Shown here piece after piece: positions 1 through 11,766 of a DNA stretch of 64,000 nt (positions within the stretch are counted from its first letter, which is position 1; each line of letters starts with the position of its first letter). The notes beneath the pieces were generated by a model. It did not search any database. It was not told the origin of the DNA and was given only the letters and a program-made list of their open reading frames with translations. Origin of the DNA: Silene conica (lineage: Eukaryota > Streptophyta > Magnoliopsida > Caryophyllales > Caryophyllaceae); contig CM055317.2 in assembly GCA_029255685.2 (NCBI GenBank), positions 22,948,501 to 23,012,500 on the forward strand, written 5' to 3'. Position numbers and translations under genes: made by a program.

Positions 1-679
1 ATAACCAAAAGGCACTTTCGTTTGGGATATGGCCTGGGAAACGTCAGGAGGTAGCTGAAACTGCACTATTTCATACTTATTTTTCCAAGTGGTGAACCAC
101 CGAAGCTCTCTATAATTTCCATCATTAGCAAGCCACATCTTCGGCCGTATCATGATGATCTTTCTATCCATACAAAGAACCTGGCAATTGTAACGCACCG
201 AGTTACTAAGAATAGGCATTCCAAAGCTGCATAGTATCCCATCCGTCCAATCCCCCAACAAAAGTTCTTTCAAGCACTCCCATCTACAAAAATTCATCCA
301 CAGTTCTCATATTAGTTATTTTCACAATTACTAAGAAATGGAGTAAGAAAATTCGAGGAACGTCATGGGTTTTATTTTTTGATATAAACTAAAGCAGTGT
401 CCAGTGACCAGTATTCATGAATTTGAATTAGAGGAAAAAGTGAAAGAGAAATAGAAATATAAAGTGAAGAGAGGTAGATAAATACGCGTGATTGATAGTA
501 TCAAGCTCCAAAAAATGATCTTCGCAGCCATAGCCAGTGATTTCAAGCTCAGGACCAAGACGAATAGTGGCACCGGCAGCTTTAGCCAACGAAATGGATT
601 CCTTAATGTTATTGAGGTTAGCATCAAAGTCCATTGCCCATTGATTCAAGTTGCAAGTTGCTACCTTCAACAACCTCAT
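1..679 (-). CDS. NADSYN: Glutamine-dependent NAD+ synthetase, N-terminal part (gene runs off left edge)
   Basis: Catalyses the last step of NAD+ synthesis (deamido-NAD+ to NAD+, ammonia taken from glutamine) in the cytosol. Exon 1 is 486-679, starting [18 protein letters not shown]; exon 2 is 1-283 and continues past the edge. The 202-bp intron (284-485) has GT and AG ends, and joining CACGC to ATGGGAG restores the family sequence [14 protein letters not shown]. What is visible is the nitrilase-like glutaminase domain: the glutamate in [10 protein letters not shown] (about residue 44) and the lysine in [13 protein letters not shown]. The synthetase domain lies outside the window. No stop or frameshift is seen in the roughly 158 codons present. 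The ATG is the conserved family start. Recognition is from memory of the plant family. Confidence 0.93.
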
Positions 680-2230
680 CTTCTACTTTGGTTTTGGTCT
701 ACTCCAATTTGTTACTCGCTTATTTAGTTAATTCCGCAATTAAGCATTTACTGAAAACGCCAATCAGACCAACGTTAAATGCAAAAAAACAGACAGGCAT
801 TTCAAGAGTCGCGACGGCTAACTATAAATCTCCACAACTCTTCACTTGAAGGACCGAAGTTATGTATCAAAGGAATGGCACTCAGCTAGGTTCGGATTCG
901 TATTTGCACATAGGAGTAAACGTATGGGGCTTATTTGCCACTTCCCGGTATCGTTAACTTTCAAGTATCAACCTTATGATAAATTTTGACAATCAATATC
1001 CATTATCATCCCTAACAAATAAAACTAGTAGCGGCTTAGGGCTACCAATACTCTTTAATCTTTGATTCTTTCTGAACATAGCAAAAATGACTAAAAATGT
1101 TAAATGTTAATAATTACAAGACATTTAAATTCCTCGCTAACTTGCATCGTACATTCGTACTCCAATTTCTACCGCCACCATGTTCTTCAACTGTTCATAC
1201 GCTGTTTTGGAGTCATTTTCAAGCCCAATAATCCCTTGTGAAAGCCGTTTCAGTTAAAGGCGGTCGTCTTAAATCAGTTTAAATTAAAACTACAACAATC
1301 TAAATCAAACATAATGAAATTATTTGTCGCAATAAAATTAGCATTCTACACTACCATAAATTAGGATCAAACTATTCAAAGATGACAACATTAGCCATGT
1401 TTACAAAATTAATCAATTACTTACCACTTCGTAATGATCAACAATGGATTTTTTGCCTCAAAAATTTAAGTAATCCCAGTTGCTACGTTGACGGAGAAGA
1501 CCAATTTTTGGTTCTCACAAATTATGTGGCTTTGCCTTTAGATTGCCAAATGTTGCTTTCCCATTTTTTTTAAAATTTTGGTGTGACTAGTTTTAATATA
1601 TGCAATTTAAATATCATTTTTATAAAAGGTTAGATAAAAATAGATAATTAATTTTTATAATTTATTTTCGCAATACGTTTTTTACTCAATACAATATTTT
1701 TTACATTAAATTTTCTTTTGTTGCTCTTTCCTAGAAAAATATTAAACTTAATTCTCTCTTCGTTTTCTCTAAGATCTTCCACAGGTAATTAATTCACTAA
1801 TCTTATTACTTAGTACTTTGATTATTTTTTTTAATAATATATTTTCTTTTTTAATTAGGGTTTGTTCATCAACATGAAAAAAAAAAATCATTGTTAATTA
1901 TTTAGAAATGAATTGACATGTTTAATATTACGTAATACTTCAATTGATTTAGAAACCAAATCAACATATGTTAATTGTTTAATCAATCTTTGTCAATTAG
2001 TACTAAACAAACGTATTTCATTAATTTGGTTTTTTTTTTCGTTTTACTCAAAGTAGTACAGTTATTTTTTGTTTTTTTTTTCCTTTTTTTTCAATATATT
2101 CTTAATTATTATGTTACCTTACGTTAATTTTCGCACATATTGTTTTTATAAAATACTCGTCACGAAAATAGGGTACAAAAATTTAATAAAATAATAAAAA
2201 TAAAACAAAACTAATAATACTTATACTATT
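680..2230. other. Spacer and probable promoter upstream of the NAD synthetase gene
   Basis: The first few hundred bases right of 679 should hold the 5' UTR and promoter of the minus-strand NAD synthetase gene. Beyond about 1000 the DNA is AT-rich with poly-T/poly-A runs and only short chance ORFs. I see no gene here. Confidence 0.5.
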
Positions 2231-2374
2231 GATTTTCGCAGTACACATTTTACTGTATTGAGTAAAAATGTACTGAGAAAATAAATTATTTTTCGTAGTA
2301 CACATTTAGATATTGGAGAGGGGCAAAATTGTCAATAATGTACTGCATCGAGTAAAATGTGTACTGCAAAAATC
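2231..2374. mobile_element. Short foldback MITE-like element
   Basis: Imperfect terminal inverted repeats of about 34 bp: 2231-2264 begins GATTTTCGCAGTACACATTT, and the complement of 2341-2374 begins GATTTTTGCAGTACACATTT. A degenerate internal copy of the arm lies near 2290-2310. No clear target duplication, so the superfamily is not assigned. Confidence 0.55.
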
Positions 2375-2426
2375 AAGACCCTTAATTTTTGCAGTAGGTC
2401 TCATGAGAGACCGTCTCTCAATAAGC

Positions 2427-2484
2427 TTATTGAGAAACTATTGTACAAATTTTTTTATTGAGAAACTATTGTACAAATTTTTTT
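2427..2484. repeat. 28-bp unit in two tandem copies
   Basis: The unit starting TTATTGAGAAACTATTGTAC occurs at 2427 and again at 2455, with only the length of the T-run differing. Confidence 0.7.
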
Positions 2485-2561
2485 TAAAAAAATGGTAGTA
2501 AAAGTAAAATAATAGGTACAAATCATGCTTAAGGATAAAATTAGTACATTTATTATGTAAA

Positions 2562-2998
2562 TGATACGGGTTTGGAGGCTAGTTGATAAGTCGGGAGGTT
2601 ACAACAATTATGGTTGTTTAATTAGGCGTAATAAGTGACCTTTATTAGCTTTCATTAGTCTATTAATTTGAGTCTTTTCCTTTGCACTTTGTGGTTTGTA
2701 GTTTGGTTATTTAAGCTTATTTTTGTTTGAATAGAAACCAACCAAGATTTCAGAAATATAAAAAAACCAGAAAACTGTTTGCTTGTTTAGCAAAGTTTAT
2801 CTTCGTTTATTATTCAACGCGTTTTGAATATAAACTTGTTCGATCTCAAAAGGTCTTGAGTTCGTTCCCCATTGATAAATTATAGGTCTAATTTATCAAA
2901 TATCCAGTTGCGACGATCTTTTCATCTGTAACGATTTGTTCACAAAATCACAAAATCGCTTCCGCATTTTTATTTCGCATCATAAGTGGTATCAGAGC
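2562..2998 (+). mobile_element. LTR retrotransposon fossil: one LTR plus primer-binding site
   Basis: A segment with TG...CA ends (2562-2982, about 421 bp) is followed four bases later by TGGTATCAGAGC (2987-2998), the primer-binding site complementary to initiator methionine tRNA used by many plant Copia and Gypsy elements. About 140 bp of possible leader follows, then unrelated LINE sequence. No second LTR or pol coding is seen nearby, so this is a broken remnant. Family and age cannot be set from one LTR. Confidence 0.6.
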
Positions 2999-3144
2999 TT
3001 CGGCTCTTGATTTTTCTAAATCCAGACGGTCCAAGGGCTTGTCGAAACCAAGTTATTGGTTGAAATTTTCGATTGCGATCGGAATTCAAAGGTTAAACTT
3101 GAGCGAGGTAGTTCGAGGGTTAACCGGTTTTGATTACTCACTTC

Positions 3145-6032
3145 TAGAGGTAAATGATGCTTTTGTTGACTACTACACCGACCTCCTTGGCAAGGCTTCC
3201 AACACAGATGCCATTGACACTTCTGTTCTCAGTTTTGGGCCTTTGATCTTCGATGATGCAGCAAATCTACTCACGGCCCCTATCACCAATCATGACATCA
3301 AAAGTGCGCTTTTCAGCATTGGCTCCAACAAAAGTCTGGGTCAAGATGGATTTTCTTCAGTCTTTTTCAAAGGGGCCTGGGACATCATCCAGGACACGTT
3401 CTGTGCGGCTATCAGAGAATTTGTCGCCAAGGGCAAGATGATGAAAAAGGTTAACACCACCCTACTTGCCCTTATACCAAAAAAAGACGTTCCATCTTCT
3501 GTCCTTGACTTCCGGCCTATTGCTTGTTGTTCTGTTGTATACAAAACCATTAGCAAGATCCTTGCTCAAAGACTCAAGCTGGTGCTTCCCGACTTGGTGG
3601 GGGTCGAACAAGGGGCTTTCATCAAAGGGCGAAACATCTTTGAAATCATCATGATGTCTCAAAACCTCATTAAAAAGTACAACCAGAAAACGGTAACTCC
3701 TAGATGCCTTATCAAAGTTGACATCCGCAAGGCTTTTGATTCTCTCCAATGGGACTTCATCAGGAACATGCTTCTGGGACTTCATTCCCCCCCCCCCCCC
3801 CCCACATTTTTGTCTCGTGGATAATGGGATGTATCACTTCGACTTGGTTTTCTCTCAAGATTAACGGGCACCATAGTGGTTTCTTCCCTGGTAAAACTGG
3901 CATACGTCAAGGAGACCCCATTTCTCCCTATATCTTCGTCTTGGGCATGGAAATTCTCTCCCGGCACCTTCGACAAATTCACTCCCTCACACAGGTATCC
4001 TACCACCCCAAATTTGCAAAACTTAAGCTTAATCATCTTATTTTTGCAGACGATCTCATGCTTTTCCTGCGAGGTGATGTCCCCTCTATGGCCGCTGCTG
4101 CTCACTGTCTTAACGGTTTTGCCCGGGTCTCTGGACTCTCTGCCAACCCGTCTAAGACCAGCATTTACTATGGAGGCGTACACCATCGGATAAGAACCCA
4201 AATCAACTCTTTAACTGGATACACAGAGGACTCCTTCCCCTTTCGTTAATTACTTGGGCATTACTCTGAATCCGGGGAGACTCTCACCAACCATGTATTA
4301 CCTCATGATTGACAAAATCCAAAAATCCATCCAAGGTTGGTCTGGGAACCTGCTCCCATATGCGGGTAAGCTACAACTCATTAATTCTGTTGTTTTTGGC
4401 TTGGAAAACTATTGGTGCTATGTTCTTATGCTTCCGAAATACGTCACCAAGATGGTTAACAAACTCTGCAAAGATTTCTTTTGGGGAATTGATACCGGGG
4501 AAAGGAAAATGGTGTTTAAAAGCTGGAAGTCTACCTGTACCCCTTGGGACGAGGGCGGGTTCAATGTGAAGGAGCTAGGGGTGTTAACGAGCCGAGTCGA
4601 GCTCGAGCTTGGCCTTGCTCGGCTTGTGCTCGATTACAAAAACTTGAGCTCGAGCTCGAGCCGATCTTATCCGAGCTTGAAAAAAATGCGCTCGTTACAA
4701 AACTTGCGAGCTTTAACACGAGCTCGAGCCAAATCGAGCCTATATAAAATTGTTTATTTTTTTTTATTTTCTCTTCCGGTATTTTTCAATAACAAGGTTG
4801 AAGATTTTATGTAAAAATATTATGCAAATCAACAAGATATTTGATATTTATGCTACAAAGATATAATAATGGTAAAATATGAGCATATTTCTATAAATAT
4901 GATTAATCTTATGTGATTTCAAATGTTTGAGCCGCTCGCGAGCTTTTCGAGTCGAGCCAGCCTTTGCTCGGCTTGACTCGTTAAGCTCTTGAGCCGAGCC
5001 CAAGCTCGAGTCGAGCTCACACGAGCCGAGCTTTGAGCGAGCTTTGACCGAGCCGATGTCGAGTTGCTCGCGAGCTGTCTCGTCTCATTAACAACCCTAG
5101 AAGGAGCTCCTAAGTTGGAACAAAGCGTTGCTAAGTAAATGGATATGGAACTTAACTCACCATGGCGAGGGGATTTGGGACCTGGACCCTTGCCTACAAC
5201 CTCTCCAACACCCAGATTTGGGATGCGGCTTGCAAACCTTACCATGCCGAGTGCTGGAAAAGCATTGTCAGAACCAAAAACGCCTTACTCAGTATTGCTG
5301 GCACCTCTACGGACTCAATGAAGATGTTGGATTCTTGTGTCCGAAAAGGTACGTTCTCGGTTAGTAAAGCCTACCACTTGTTTCGTCACAAAAACCGAAC
5401 CCTTGGCTGGACTGCCCCGTTGAAGATCACGGAAATCATTCCCAAACACCGCATCTGCGTGATACAGGCTGTTTAGCACAACCTCCCCACGGTTGACAAC
5501 CTTTGCTCTCAGGGTTTTCAAATGGCTAATAGATGTTGCCTTTGTAAGACCGCTTCTGAGACTCATAGGCACTTGTTCTTTCGGTGCCCCTTTTCTCAAA
5601 AAGTGTGACGTTCTCTACTATCTTGGGTTGGTGTCACGGGTCCTGGGTCAGATGTCGACTTGAAGAACTGGCTTTACAAAATTCTTGAGGACAAAACTCG
5701 CTCTACCTGGAAAAAGGTGATCTTGTCATATTGTATTGCGGGGTTAGTCCACGGCATATGAGAAGCAAGAAACAAATGTATTTTTGGCGGACAATTCACA
5801 TCTCCTGATCCAGTGGCGGCTAGTGTGAAATTCTCCATCAAAACTAGACTTAGTCCAAGTAGCGATCCTCATATTCGTAGATGGTTGGATGTAATGCTCT
5901 AATTCTAGAGCTTCTTGTCGTTTGGTCATTTTCCTAGATATCTTTTGGCTTTTGTTTTTGTAAGACATCATCTCATTTTTTTACCCTACATGGATGAATA
6001 AAAATGAGACTAACCTTCTTGGAAAAAAAAAG
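3145..6032 (+). mobile_element. L1-type LINE, 5'-truncated and decayed
   Basis: Reverse transcriptase of a plant L1-type non-LTR element. Seen in order: NDAFVDYYTDLLGKA (about 3150), SLGQDGFSSVFFKGAW, DFRPIACCSVVYKTISKIL, GAFIKGRN, IKVDIRKAFDSLQWDF, GIRQGDPISPYIFVLGMEIL, then the catalytic FADDLMLF (near 4050). A zinc-binding C-terminus (CCLCKTASETHRHLFFRCPF) lies near 5540-5600. A 3' UTR and an A-run end the copy near 6032. It lacks endonuclease and ORF1, so it is 5'-truncated. The frame is broken by a 17-base C run (3787-3803), a shift near 4245, several stops, and the hAT insertion at 4577-5100. Confidence 0.88.
4577..5100. mobile_element. hAT-type MITE inserted in the LINE
   Basis: 524 bp flanked by a perfect 8-bp target duplication AAGGAGCT (4569-4576 and 5101-5108). 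Ends are AGGGGTGTTAACGAG and the complement of CTCATTAACAACCCTAG. Removing the insert and one TSD copy restores the LINE reading FNVKELLSWNKALLSKWIW. Subterminal regions are dense in GAGCTCGAGCC-like repeats. No coding capacity. Confidence 0.9.
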
Positions 6033-8312
6033 AGATTTTAAATGGCAAATTTAAGATATAAGACACATTAGGTTTAGTTGTTTGGGTACTTATTGGTGTA
6101 TGATAATTAAATTCTAGCTCCTACTTGAAATGTTACTAGTGTGTAACCCGTGCATCAATGCACGGGTATAATATCCATCTCCTATGTATAAAAAAATTAT
6201 GTAGGTGACAGTTTTAACTCAAAACTATAAATATTTTGTAGAGATATGGAAATTTTAAATAAGTGAATATATATGTATAAAATCAATAAATAGTTTAAAA
6301 ATAGATATTTATTCTTACACCTTAAATATTGAAGACAAAACAAACGTAAAGATAATAAAAGCACTTAGGAAATCAAAGGAGGAAGACGACACGGGTAATC
6401 TCATCGTTAATATTACGTTAATACCTGAATGACTCCCATAAACCATGATGCAAGAGGTCGTAGATACTCAATTTTACAGTTGCATTAACAAAACAAAGAG
6501 ATTGTTTCCGAATGATAATCCGGAAATATAAACAGAGTTTATTCAAATCATTATTCCTTCATCGTAAAAAAAAATCTAGTTTAAAATAGTCATTTGTCTA
6601 TATTCCGTCCAAAATCAAAGAATTAATGAGACTGACTCTATTAAGTACAACAATATCAAACATATTAGTGCAATTCTAAATATAAATACCAACGGAATGT
6701 TGTAAATGTTGTATGATACAGGTCCACACTGAGTAGTAAAATCAAAGAATCAAAGAGCTCATTTTAATCACGCCATATCCAATCTCGTTGCATTTGTGCC
6801 TTCAAATTGAAATTGAACTTTGACACCTTTCGTTGTTTCCCTGGAATGCAAACACCAAATGTTAATATAGTGTAACATTCATACTTTCTAATTGTGAGAT
6901 AAATATTCTGGAAAGTTCTAGGGTTTATTAGATTTCAAATAATCTGTTAAGTCTCATTTAATGTGTCCTAGGAAATCTAAGTTGCACCAAGGCGAGATTT
7001 GGTTAGTGCCTCATCGATGGAGCATCTTAGGCGCACTCGAGGCGCGCAATTACAAACTAAGACAGAGTATACTAAATTCGAGCCCTCCAATATGTTTTCC
7101 ATACGTTGATCACTGGCCCAATGACAATGTATTAGCTAATTTGGTAAGATGAAACAAATTAAAATATACCGAGTAATAAAATTTAGTACATATTATTCCG
7201 TCTAATTCATTTGAATTGACCTATTTGTTCAAAATCCACATCAGAAATTTTGAAAAATGGAATGATTTAGAGTTAGACGGTGTATGCCTTAAAATAGTAG
7301 TATCACAATGATTAAATCAAATTAAAAATGACCATGTTCTAATTTGGTAGTCGTATAATTGATAGTAACATAACCATAATTTTACAACCAATACTTATAG
7401 CTATGTTGCGCAGACAATCGCACACTGGACACTCGGACATAGGTATGACACTTGGATACTTAATTTTATACCAAAAACATGATTTGTTTTCATATAATAG
7501 TCAAATCCGACACTTGGACATGTATTCGTGTAAGATACTTCTCACTGAGTTCGAGCAAGATAAACTTATAGTGACTACGTACAAATCACTTATATTACTT
7601 CATAGTCATCTATAAGAGCGGTCTAACCCCCAGTTATCTACCTAAAATTTTCATTATAGTCCTCTTCAAGACTTCAATAGTCAACTTTATTTATTTTGTT
7701 AAAGCTTTATTCTGTTAAAGTCGTTAGCGGCTAATATAAGCAAACTAAAAATTGTGAAAACTCTCAACTCCTTCCTCTAAAGCTTAGTAGTTTGGAGCTA
7801 ACTTATTAGAAGATGTTGGTAAAGTTATAGGGTCTATTAAATGAGCTATTTATGCAAGGTGAAACAAACTGTAATAATGACCTTATAAGAGGGTCAAATG
7901 TTGGTATAACTGAATATAAACACTACAAATTTAACAACTGAAAAACTAAATGTCAAAGGAGATAAAAATGAATGTTAAAAAATCAAAAGGAGATGGTATT
8001 GCACTAAGCGAACTTGTGCATAGAATCTTTAAACTCCTCTGCAACCATTAATCTCGGATCACTCCTACTATAATTTTTGGATTAAAATCAAACAAAGACC
8101 CCTAATTTTCGATATTCAGTCATTTCATAATAAACTAAGTTAAACATCTTTAGATTTCACCTTAAATCATAAGCAAACACAACCGAAATAAGAAACAATA
8201 CCAAATAATGTTGCCATCTTGATTTTCTTTGGAGATAGACCTGCCACCATTATTCAAGTTTATTTCTTGATTAGTTAATTTGCTTGGAGAATTGCATAGT
8301 CTAATAATTGAG

Positions 8313-8434
8313 TATTTTTGATGTCTTAGTTCAGTGGTGAAGACGGAGGTATCCTGGACAATAGGCCCTAGGTTCGATTCCCCCTCCCCTCTATTGTAAT
8401 GCGACCAAGTACGTGCTTCGTTGAACCAACAAAA
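8313..8434 (+). mobile_element. tRNA-derived SINE
   Basis: RNA polymerase III box A-like TAGTTCAGTGG (8327-8337) and box B GGTTCGATTCC (8371-8381) at tRNA-like spacing, a short unrelated body and an A-rich tail. It is flanked by a 10-bp direct repeat AATAATTGAG (8303-8312 and 8435-8444), a typical target duplication. Confidence 0.82.
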
Positions 8435-9803
8435 AATAATTGAGCCTTTTTCACGCTAAACACCCAAATCATTTTCGCAAATTAAGTCGATTACCATTAA
8501 TCGAATCTGTCATCGTCAAACTAAGTAACTTAAGTTAATCCCCAAATTATATCACATCTACAAAAACTATGTATAACCTAAAACGACTCCGACGAAGAAA
8601 AAAGACAGAAAAAAAAAGGAATTACCGGATAATTAAAACACTATAGTAGAAATAATAAGAAAACTATCACAAATTATTCGATATTTCGTAGAAATGACTA
8701 AATATAACAACAATTCATTATTTTCAAAAATCCTCTTTTAATAAATGATGTTCAAAAGTAATTAATTTATTTGTAATTAATACAAAATTGTGACGGGTCA
8801 CATATAATTTGTGTTTAAAATATTTATAATGTTTTGCCAATAGCCAACAACATTACAAATATTGAAAAATGTCATCATAAACTACATTTGTTAATATATT
8901 AGATTTGTATTTCTCCAATATAAAATTTCCAAACCCTTATTACGGGTAACCTAAAAAATACAGAGTAGTAATATAAAGTCGGTCATGTTTCAATAGTAAC
9001 ATAAAGGCGACAACACCTAATGTTGACTCTTATATGTCAATTGAGAGTTGAGACGGAGTCATCTTTGTTCTGGGAGGAAATATTTCGTCTCAATTTACCT
9101 CTTGCGGGATGTTTAGGGCCAATGTTACTTTTGCGACAAAACCAAATGACGTTTTCGACGGACATTTTTGTCATGTTGACCTTTGTTTTGCGTAGTATAG
9201 TGTTAAGGCAATTTATAATATCTCACATATGCTCAAAAACATTACAAATATTGAAAATTTTCTTCCACTACATTAATAGTTATATTACATTCATCAAATT
9301 GTTTTCTTTCACCTTAAATTTCCGGACCCTTCTTACCCAAAAATAGTTTCATAAAATCGGTCATGTCTAAAAACATGTCGTGATTAATAATAGTTAAAAA
9401 AAACTATTGTACGAAAATTATTAAAAAATATGGTTGAATATTAAATGTTTTGCAAAAATCTGGTATTTATGTGTAAATTAAGAGTATAAGTTGATAAAAA
9501 GTACAGAGTATTATTTTTACGGTTTAACAAAAATTCAAAGAATTAAGATGACGAAACGATCAAGACAAATGGAAAATAGTGTGGAGTAACTTTTACAGAT
9601 GAGAGAGGGTGATGATGACCTTAATTAATTACGTAACATTTATTTTAGGAAAGAGTAGGGGATAGTGGATGAATGGGTAGTTTTTGTTTTACGTATTTAT
9701 TGTGTACAAAATCCTTATTTTATACGGTCGATCAGTATGAGCACGACACGTCACCTTTTTTACTCTAAATAGCGGTTACCGGCTGTTGCTTTAATATATT
9801 AAA

Positions 9804-10501
9804 CTAATTTTACTCTCGTGCAAAAAAAAATGCACGGGTCGATTTCACAACTATGATATACGGAGTACTAAACTTATAACATAATATTCATTTCATCGGC
9901 AATTAAATTAAAAAAATATATGAACTAAAATTAAATTGGATAATTACACCGAAGTTGAATTAAATTAAAATGTAATAATAATTAATTAAATACATTATCC
10001 AGCACAGAATGTAATAATAATGAATTAAATACAAATTTTCACAACTCATAAAAAGGGCTCCATTTATAATTTGTAGTTATTAATAGGATTACTAATTTTT
10101 TTTGATGATTTTCTTCAATTCTATCGTTTTTTTAAGTTTAGGTTCTTCTCTTGATATACATGACACCATATATAACCTACGTTAATATAATATTGAATTT
10201 TATAAAATAATCACCGTGATTAGATCCAGTGTTCGATATAATTAAAATGTTTTCGTAGAAGTGGGTTAATTACGTGCTCGTAAAAATAATTATATTTAAA
10301 CTATATATGTAACTTACATTGGAGTTGAAAAGTAATTTGTATTATAGTTTTTATTAAATTTAGACTTACTTATTTAATGTGAGAGAAAGTTCAATAAGGG
10401 AGATGAAGGTCTCTACCACAGAAGAAAAAAAAAAAAGACATTTTAATAAATTAAGAACCAATCAAATCTCTTTAAATTTTATTCCTTTTATAGTATAGAG
10501 A
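9804..10501 (-). mobile_element. Helitron-like element nested in the larger one
   Basis: On the minus strand the right end is A|TCTCTATACTATAAAAGG (5' terminus at 10501). The left end has a hairpin (CGTGCA, T-rich loop, TGCACG; 9816-9836) followed by TTAG (9807-9804) and a host T. TTAG departs from the usual CTRR by one base. About 698 bp, no coding. Confidence 0.45.
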
Positions 10502-10926
10502 TTTATATCGTTGGGCCAGTTGGATCGAAAACCTTGAAGACGAAAAGGATCAGGGTGATTCTGATTGTGCTGATACGCATGATTTTTGTTTTTTTCAATA
10601 AGAGATTTTTATGACGACTTTGGCGAAATATGATCATTTTGATATATATCGGACCGTTGTATATCGTATTTTACCGTATTTTATCTTGTTTCGTATATTA
10701 ATTTATTTGATTTGATTGGAAAATTTAATGTAAGTTAAATCTTGGATTGTAATTATTTTTGCTGATGTATTTTTTTGTTTTTCGGATTTAATTTTGGACC
10801 GTTAAATATTGTATATAATATGACCGTTGTATATTGTTATTTAAATTTTTGATTAACAGTAATTTGATCATATCGTATTTTATTATGATAATGACGAAAT
10901 GTAATACTACAATCAATTTCGTAATT

Positions 10927-11447
10927 TTTTTTTTTTTGGTAGGAAGACGAGGGACAAACCCAAAATAAACAAAACACAACACAAACAAAGAAAAGCGAAA
11001 AGGAAAACAAACACTACAGAACCTACGATAATAAAAAGACGAACAACCACTAGGAATTCGCTGAGACCGAGCTCCTAACTAGACGAGGCCACGCCACCCC
11101 GCTCCAATCTTGTTGTGCTAAAGCAAAAAAGCTGGCTTGGAATATTGGACATATCAAAACGGACCACTTGTTGGGGCTGTGTCACCCCGAGATTAGCTAG
11201 TCAATCTGCGCAAGCATTCGCTTCTCGATAGGTATGATGCATCTCAACTTGTCCCAGATACTCCCTGATAAATTCATGGCAGATTCTGACCATATGACTG
11301 TGGGTTGTTGGCACCTTCGGAATTGATTCCATGAAGCTTATAACCGTCTTCGAGTCCGTTTGTATGATCAATTTTTCGAAACCTTGTTCCAAAGCAATCA
11401 CTAACCCTCTTTTCAGGGCCATTAGTTCAGCTCGAGTCACCGTTGCT
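10927..11447 (-). mobile_element. LINE 3' fragment with RNase H domain and perfect TSD
   Basis: Flanked by a perfect 15-bp target duplication ATCAATTTCGTAATT (10912-10926 and 11448-11462). On the minus strand it begins inside an RNase H domain (VTRAELMALKRGLVIALEQG, then QTDSKTVISF and HTYREANACAD), hits TGA where the family has a tryptophan codon (AD-stop-LANLG), then has a 3' UTR and ends in a 13-base A run (T-run 10925-10937 on plus). It is a classic 5'-truncated target-primed insertion, and the intact TSD suggests it is fairly young. Confidence 0.9.
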
Positions 11448-11766
11448 ATCAATTTCGTAATTAGGAATGAGAAAATATCAGAATACGTATTTAGGGATGA
11501 GTAAAGATCGGAATTAATTATGAATTTAGGAGAGAGGTAAATTAAATATGTGTAAAAGTTGTGGGCCCATACATTCCTAATTTTAAGCCGCCAATGAGAA
11601 GGTTTTAAAATCTATTCCTTTTATAGAGATAGAGATGATTCGAAAGACTGGATAAAAATCGATAAATATAATAAAATGATTTTTTTGATGAATATTAATA
11701 AAAAAATTAATCATTTGCAAGGTATAAGTGCGAAAAGTAAGCGATGGTTAAGTTAATTTTAAAAAA

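Larger units (their letters stand above)
6136..11635 (-). mobile_element. Helitron-like element, outer member of a nested pair (tentative span)
   Basis: At the left is a minus-strand Helitron 3' end: a 9-bp hairpin (ACCCGTGCA at 6146-6154 pairing with TGCACGGGT at 6159-6167), then CTAG (6136-6139) and a host T. The matching 5' end, read on minus, would be A|TCTCTATCTCTATAAAAGG at 11635. Another similar 5' end lies at 10501 and another 3' end at 9804, so proper nesting pairs 6136 with 11635. The ends are seen; the pairing is inferred. No Rep/helicase coding is seen, so it is non-autonomous. Confidence 0.5.

Noticed and set aside
8327-8381. A tRNA gene
   Set aside because: Box A and B are present but no cloverleaf arms or acceptor stem pair; it is flanked by a TSD and an A-rich tail, so it is a SINE.
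11201-11452. A host RNase H gene
   Set aside because: It is the C-terminal RNase H of a LINE, with A-tail and perfect TSD.
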